Source of the DNA: Corynebacterium sp.
GTDB lineage: Bacteria; Actinomycetota; Actinomycetes; Mycobacteriales; Mycobacteriaceae
Length of the DNA: 54,058 nucleotides
Assembly: GCA_030527885.1 (NCBI GenBank)
Contig: JAUMZY010000011.1
Location: forward strand, 1-54,058
Reading direction: 5' to 3'
The notes under the pieces were generated by a model. The model was not told the origin of the DNA. It made no database searches and saw only the letters and a program-made list of their open reading frames with translations. Position numbers and translations under genes: made by a program. Positions 50,753 through 54,058 of this stretch are shown piece by piece; position 1 is the first letter of the stretch, and each line of letters starts with the position of its first letter.

Positions 50753-52474
50753 TCATTCCGAACTACCCGGACCCACCAACGCAATGACAGAAAAATCACC
50801 ATCAGCCAGGTGTTTCCGCAGATCAACTTTGTCGAACTTGCCGACGGATGTTTTATCAATGGAATCCACAAAAGTCCAATACTCCGGCAACATCCACGAG
50901 GGGAAACTCTCACGCAGCCGGTTTCGTAACCGCTCAGCAGTATCCCGGTCGCGGGGAATGCCATCAGCCACCACCGTGACAGCAAGCGGCCGCTCACCCC
51001 ACTTTTTATCAGGGTAACCAATAACTGCGCATTCCACGACGGGTTTCGCCGCCATGATTTCATTTTCCAATAAAGAGGAATAAATCCACTCACCACCAGA
51101 ACGAATCACATCCCGCGCCCGGTCATGAATTGTCAAATAAGCATCAGCAGACACCGAACCCACATCACCAGTGTGCAACCAACCATCCACAGTGAACTGC
51201 TCCTCCGCCGCATCCACCGGCTCACCACGGAACAACTCAGTGACACCACCAGCCTGCTGCGCCGGCGACTGATAATACGAACCCGTCACCCAGTTACCCC
51301 GCACCTGAATCTCACCCTGATTGCGGTCCGACGTGGCCACAATTTTCCCATCATCAACCACCCGGTACTCCAATGAAGCCGGGAAGCGGCCCTGACTAAT
51401 CTGATAAGCCTTGCGGGCCTCACCCGACACCCCAGCCGGAAGCCGCGCCACCGTACCCACCGCCGACGTTTCCGTCATGCCCCACACGTGCACAATGTCC
51501 ACACCGTAGCGCTCCTCCCATAACTGCATGAGAATCGGCGGCACCGCCGAACCACCAGAGAAAATCTCTTGCAAGCTCATGCGCTCCGGGGGGTTCCGCA
51601 TGTAATGCACCATCAACTGGATCCAAATGGTCGGTACCCCATGCGCCACCCGCGGATGGCAGGTAGCAATCAACCGCGCCAACCCCGCCGGGGACAAATC
51701 CGCCCCCGGAAACACCAACGGCGCCCCCGACATGAACCCCGCAATGGGCACAAACCAACTCAACACATGGTAAATCGGCACACAACACAAAAACGACTGC
51801 CCATTTTCAATAGACATCGAATCCGCAGTACGCAAATCCAACGCCTGCAAATACATCGACCGATGCGAATACGCCACCCCCTTGGGGGCCCCAGTTGTGC
51901 CCGTCGAATAGCACAACGCCGCCGCCGTCGTCTCCTCCAATACCGGCCAGTCATACACCGTCGACCTCCCGTCGAGAAGCATCTCATAGGAATAGCAACG
52001 AATATGCTCCGGAATGAACCGCGCCGCCGCCGAAAAATCCGCCCGCCCGATGAACACCACCGCCTTCACCGTCGGGCAACCAAAATCCAAAATAGTGCCC
52101 AATTGCTTCGCTAACCGCTGGTCACTGATAATTACCTCATCTTCAGCATGATTGATGATATGGGCAATTTGGTCATTCATTAACTGTTTATTAAGCGGAT
52201 TAAACACTGCCCCTTTGCAAGCCACCGCAAATAACGCTTCTAAATGCTCAGCACAGTTAAACATAAAAGTTGCTACCCGCTGGTCGCCGGTGATCCTCAA
52301 CTCATCATGCAGCGCATGCGCCAACGCCGCCGACCTAGCCGCAATCTCCGCAAAAGTCGTCTCATGCAACACATCTGCCTCCCAAGTTGTCACCTTGCAC
52401 TGGGCGAAGGCCGTGGCCCCATGAGTCAGAATCCGGGAGAGATTCAGCGGCAAATCCTGCATCGTTGAAAGCAT
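50753..52474 (-). CDS. AMP-forming acyl-CoA ligase (FadD-type)
   Basis: The 573-residue adenylating enzyme has the ATP-binding loop YSTGTTGAPKGVAYSHR, the GMTETSAVG core, TGDVGSVSADAYLTIHDR and the C-terminal catalytic Lys in SIDKTSVGKFDKVDLRK. By family it activates fatty acids or similar acids to CoA thioesters; the substrate cannot be told from sequence. It lies upstream of moaA on the same strand but has no obvious link to Moco, and the 106-base gap suggests separate transcription. Confidence 0.88.
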   Translation of the reverse strand: MLSTMQDLPLNLSRILTHGATAFAQCKVTTWEADVLHETTFAEIAARSAALAHALHDELRITGDQRVATFMFNCAEHLEALFAVACKGAVFNPLNKQLMNDQIAHIINHAEDEVIISDQRLAKQLGTILDFGCPTVKAVVFIGRADFSAAARFIPEHIRCYSYEMLLDGRSTVYDWPVLEETTAAALCYSTGTTGAPKGVAYSHRSMYLQALDLRTADSMSIENGQSFLCCVPIYHVLSWFVPIAGFMSGAPLVFPGADLSPAGLARLIATCHPRVAHGVPTIWIQLMVHYMRNPPERMSLQEIFSGGSAVPPILMQLWEERYGVDIVHVWGMTETSAVGTVARLPAGVSGEARKAYQISQGRFPASLEYRVVDDGKIVATSDRNQGEIQVRGNWVTGSYYQSPAQQAGGVTELFRGEPVDAAEEQFTVDGWLHTGDVGSVSADAYLTIHDRARDVIRSGGEWIYSSLLENEIMAAKPVVECAVIGYPDKKWGERPLAVTVVADGIPRDRDTAERLRNRLRESFPSWMLPEYWTFVDSIDKTSVGKFDKVDLRKHLADGDFSVIALVGPGSSE

Positions 52475-53123
52475 GTATCAAACTCTAGTAAAAGCCACCC
52501 CAAAACGGCAGTAGCCATAAAAACCCACCTGCCGAAAAACACCACGCCCACCCAAAAAATGCCCGTTAACCCCACCAAAATACTTAAAATCCACCAACGA
52601 AAACCAGCTGCTTTTTACCTGCGGTTTAAGGTGCGCTACACTATTAACCAGAACATTCCTAACGCAATCACTTGCTATTCTTTTAACTACGCATATGATG
52701 TATGTTCTGAACTCCGCTCTTTGCCACAGCCCACAGCTTTGTGGTGAAGATTTGTGGTGACGCAGGACTGGCCATAGTCAGGCCAAAGAATAGCAACGCG
52801 TTCACCAACGTTTTCTGCCTACCCCAACTGGTTTGCTCATCAGCTTAAAAGCAACACTAACCAGCAAACCAGCACGATCCCAGGGAGAAACAGAAAACCC
52901 CACCAGGAAGTTCACACACTTGACGGGATCATTCCCGGTCAAGCCGCGGACGGCCGTGTATTACACACGACCACTTAATAAAAATGCACATGGGAGCTTC
53001 CAGCTTTTGCCACATCGTTACTGGCACACACCAAGGACGCACATCACGACGCCTTCCTTACTGTTGCCAGCCTTTGACAACGAAACACATCAATCAGCTG
53101 GTTAAGCCAATGAAAGGACATCT
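52475..53123 (+). promoter_or_regulatory. Long structured leader region upstream of rho
   Basis: No gene is convincing in these 649 bases. Several inverted repeats occur: CTGGTTTGCT (52828-52837) with AGCAAACCAG (52863-52872), a perfect 10-bp pair; CTTGAC-GGGA (52919-52928) with TCCC-G-GTCAAG (52933-52943), ten pairs with one bulge; plus short TGGCC/GGCCA and CCACA/TGTGG stems near 52730-52780. Rho genes in other bacteria are autoregulated through their leader, so this may be a control region. Confidence 0.5.
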
Positions 53124-54058
53124 GTGACCACAACAGATAACGGCGCACCGCGAAACCTCGCAGCAATGCGTCTACCCGAGCTGCGCAAGCTCGCAGCCGA
53201 CCTCGGACTTAAAGGTGTTTCCGCCCTACGCAAGGGCGATCTCATCGCCGCCATCAACAGCGCTTCCGGAGGCACCGCCAGCGCTGCGGCAGAGACCAAA
53301 CAACCGCAAAAAACCCGGCAAACCCGAACCAACCGGAGGAAAACCACCACCGCAGACACCCCAGAAGCAACCACAGAACCTGCTGCTGACGAACCAAAAC
53401 CCCGGCGCCGCCGAGCCACAAAGACGTCACAAACCCAGCACGCTGCTGACGATCAACAACCAACAGCAACTGAAGAGCAGGCAACCGAAACGAAACCCCG
53501 GCGCCGCCGGGCAGTGCGCACCGAGCACCCAGACACCGACCACGCCACACATGTCGCCGGGGAACGCACCGAGCGCGTCACAGAGGCCCAAGCAGCCGAC
53601 GATCACGCCGCAGACGCTGACTCCAACGACACTGATGGGGAATCCCGCTACGAATCCCGTTCCGCACAACGCCGGGCACGCCGCAACCGGGCGCGCCGGG
53701 AGGAACGTGAAAACCGCAGCGACAATCTGGACAACCATGACAATCGGGATAACCGGCGCAGCAATGCCCGCACGGATGCTGATGACGTAGAAGATGCAGC
53801 CACGGATATTGCAGCAAGCAGCGACAACCGGGATAACCGCGCTGATAGCCGCAACGATCGCAGCGATGACGTCCGCACGGATGACACCAACGATGCGGTA
53901 TCTGATTCCGGGGACCGGAATGACCGGAACCAGCGCTTCGACCGCGACAGTCGGGGCGACCGTGACAGCCGTGATAGCCGTGGCGATCGCAATGACCGCA
54001 ACGACAACCGCAGCGACCGGGGTGACCGCGCCGACGACCGCCGCACCCGCCGCGCCCG
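53124..54058 (+). CDS. rho: Transcription termination factor Rho, N-terminal part (truncated by window end)
   Basis: The frame starts with GTG at 53124, five bases after GAAAGGA, and stays open to the end of the window (311 codons). The first 50 residues match the Rho N-terminal helical domain: LAAMRLPELRKLAADLGLKG, then LRKGDLIAAINSASGG. The rest is the long, low-complexity Arg/Asp/Asn/Ser insertion typical of actinobacterial Rho, with KPRRRRA repeats and then many DNRDNR-like repeats. The RNA-binding and ATPase domains lie beyond the window. The position after the nar and moa genes is as in other Corynebacterium. Confidence 0.9.
   Translation, partial: MTTTDNGAPRNLAAMRLPELRKLAADLGLKGVSALRKGDLIAAINSASGGTASAAAETKQPQKTRQTRTNRRKTTTADTPEATTEPAADEPKPRRRRATKTSQTQHAADDQQPTATEEQATETKPRRRRAVRTEHPDTDHATHVAGERTERVTEAQAADDHAADADSNDTDGESRYESRSAQRRARRNRARREERENRSDNLDNHDNRDNRRSNARTDADDVEDAATDIAASSDNRDNRADSRNDRSDDVRTDDTNDAVSDSGDRNDRNQRFDRDSRGDRDSRDSRGDRNDRNDNRSDRGDRADDRRTRRA

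Noticed and set aside
53648-54046. Arg/Ser-rich open frame on the minus strand inside rho
   Set aside because: It is the complement of the low-complexity rho repeats and reads as simple RS/RL repeats.
1-54058. CRISPR arrays, insertion sequences and prophage genes
   Set aside because: No evenly spaced direct repeats, transposase motifs or phage structural genes were seen; the short CTAAGCAGC repeats at 31978-32036 are too few and irregular.

Overview
The window looks like a chromosomal segment of a Corynebacterium. The order tRNA-Arg, argS-lysA-hom-thrB, an ArnR-type regulator, narKGHJI, molybdenum-cofactor (Moco) genes and then rho matches the arrangement I know from Corynebacterium. PspC-domain proteins, a secreted tripeptidyl-aminopeptidase-type hydrolase and a Rho with a long charged N-terminal region also fit. 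I cannot name the species from sequence alone. No insertion sequence, phage gene or CRISPR array was seen.

Layout. (1) 1-3.6 kb: an accessory tandem array pairing a small membrane-anchored protein with a CPBP-like membrane protein (the first copy cut by the window edge). The CPBP-like proteins lack the expected catalytic residues, and a 31-codon small ORF precedes the last pair. (2) 3.7-6.5 kb, minus strand: a membrane protein, a secreted HNH nuclease-like protein and the sodium/proline symporter PutP. (3) 6.7-14.4 kb, plus strand: four tightly packed genes for DNA metabolism (SNF2 ATPase, SWIM-domain protein, SbcD-like nuclease, SbcC/YhaN-like ATPase). (4) 14.5-16.9 kb: YceI, a divergent MarR regulator, two PspC proteins, a structured intergenic region and tRNA-Arg(CCG). 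(5) 17-23.7 kb, minus strand: a secreted alpha/beta hydrolase, the lactate oxidation operon lutABC and the lactate permease gene. (6) 23.9-29.7 kb, plus strand: argS-lysA and hom-thrB plus a small membrane-anchored protein.

(7) 29.7-52.5 kb is an anaerobic nitrate-respiration island. On the minus strand lie narKGHJI, molybdate uptake (modA and a fused modBC), two ArnR-type regulators sharing the same cysteine spacing, and a second narK-like transporter broken by a frameshift and a stop codon. Moco genes surround it: mog, moaD, a second mog-like gene, moaE and moeB-rhodanese on one side, and moaA-moeA-moaC-mobA on the other, followed by an acyl-CoA ligase. NarG needs molybdopterin guanine dinucleotide, so molybdate import, cofactor synthesis, nitrate transport, the reductase and its regulators sit together. 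(8) 52.5-54.06 kb: a long leader and the 5' part of rho, running off the window.

The least ordinary signals are the tandem pseudoprotease modules with their small ORF, a 32-bp near-perfect palindrome between narK and mog, the duplicated ArnR/narK pair with a decayed transporter, a hairpin that buries the start codon of the HNH gene, a structured region beside the tRNA, and abrupt codon-usage switches inside single genes.
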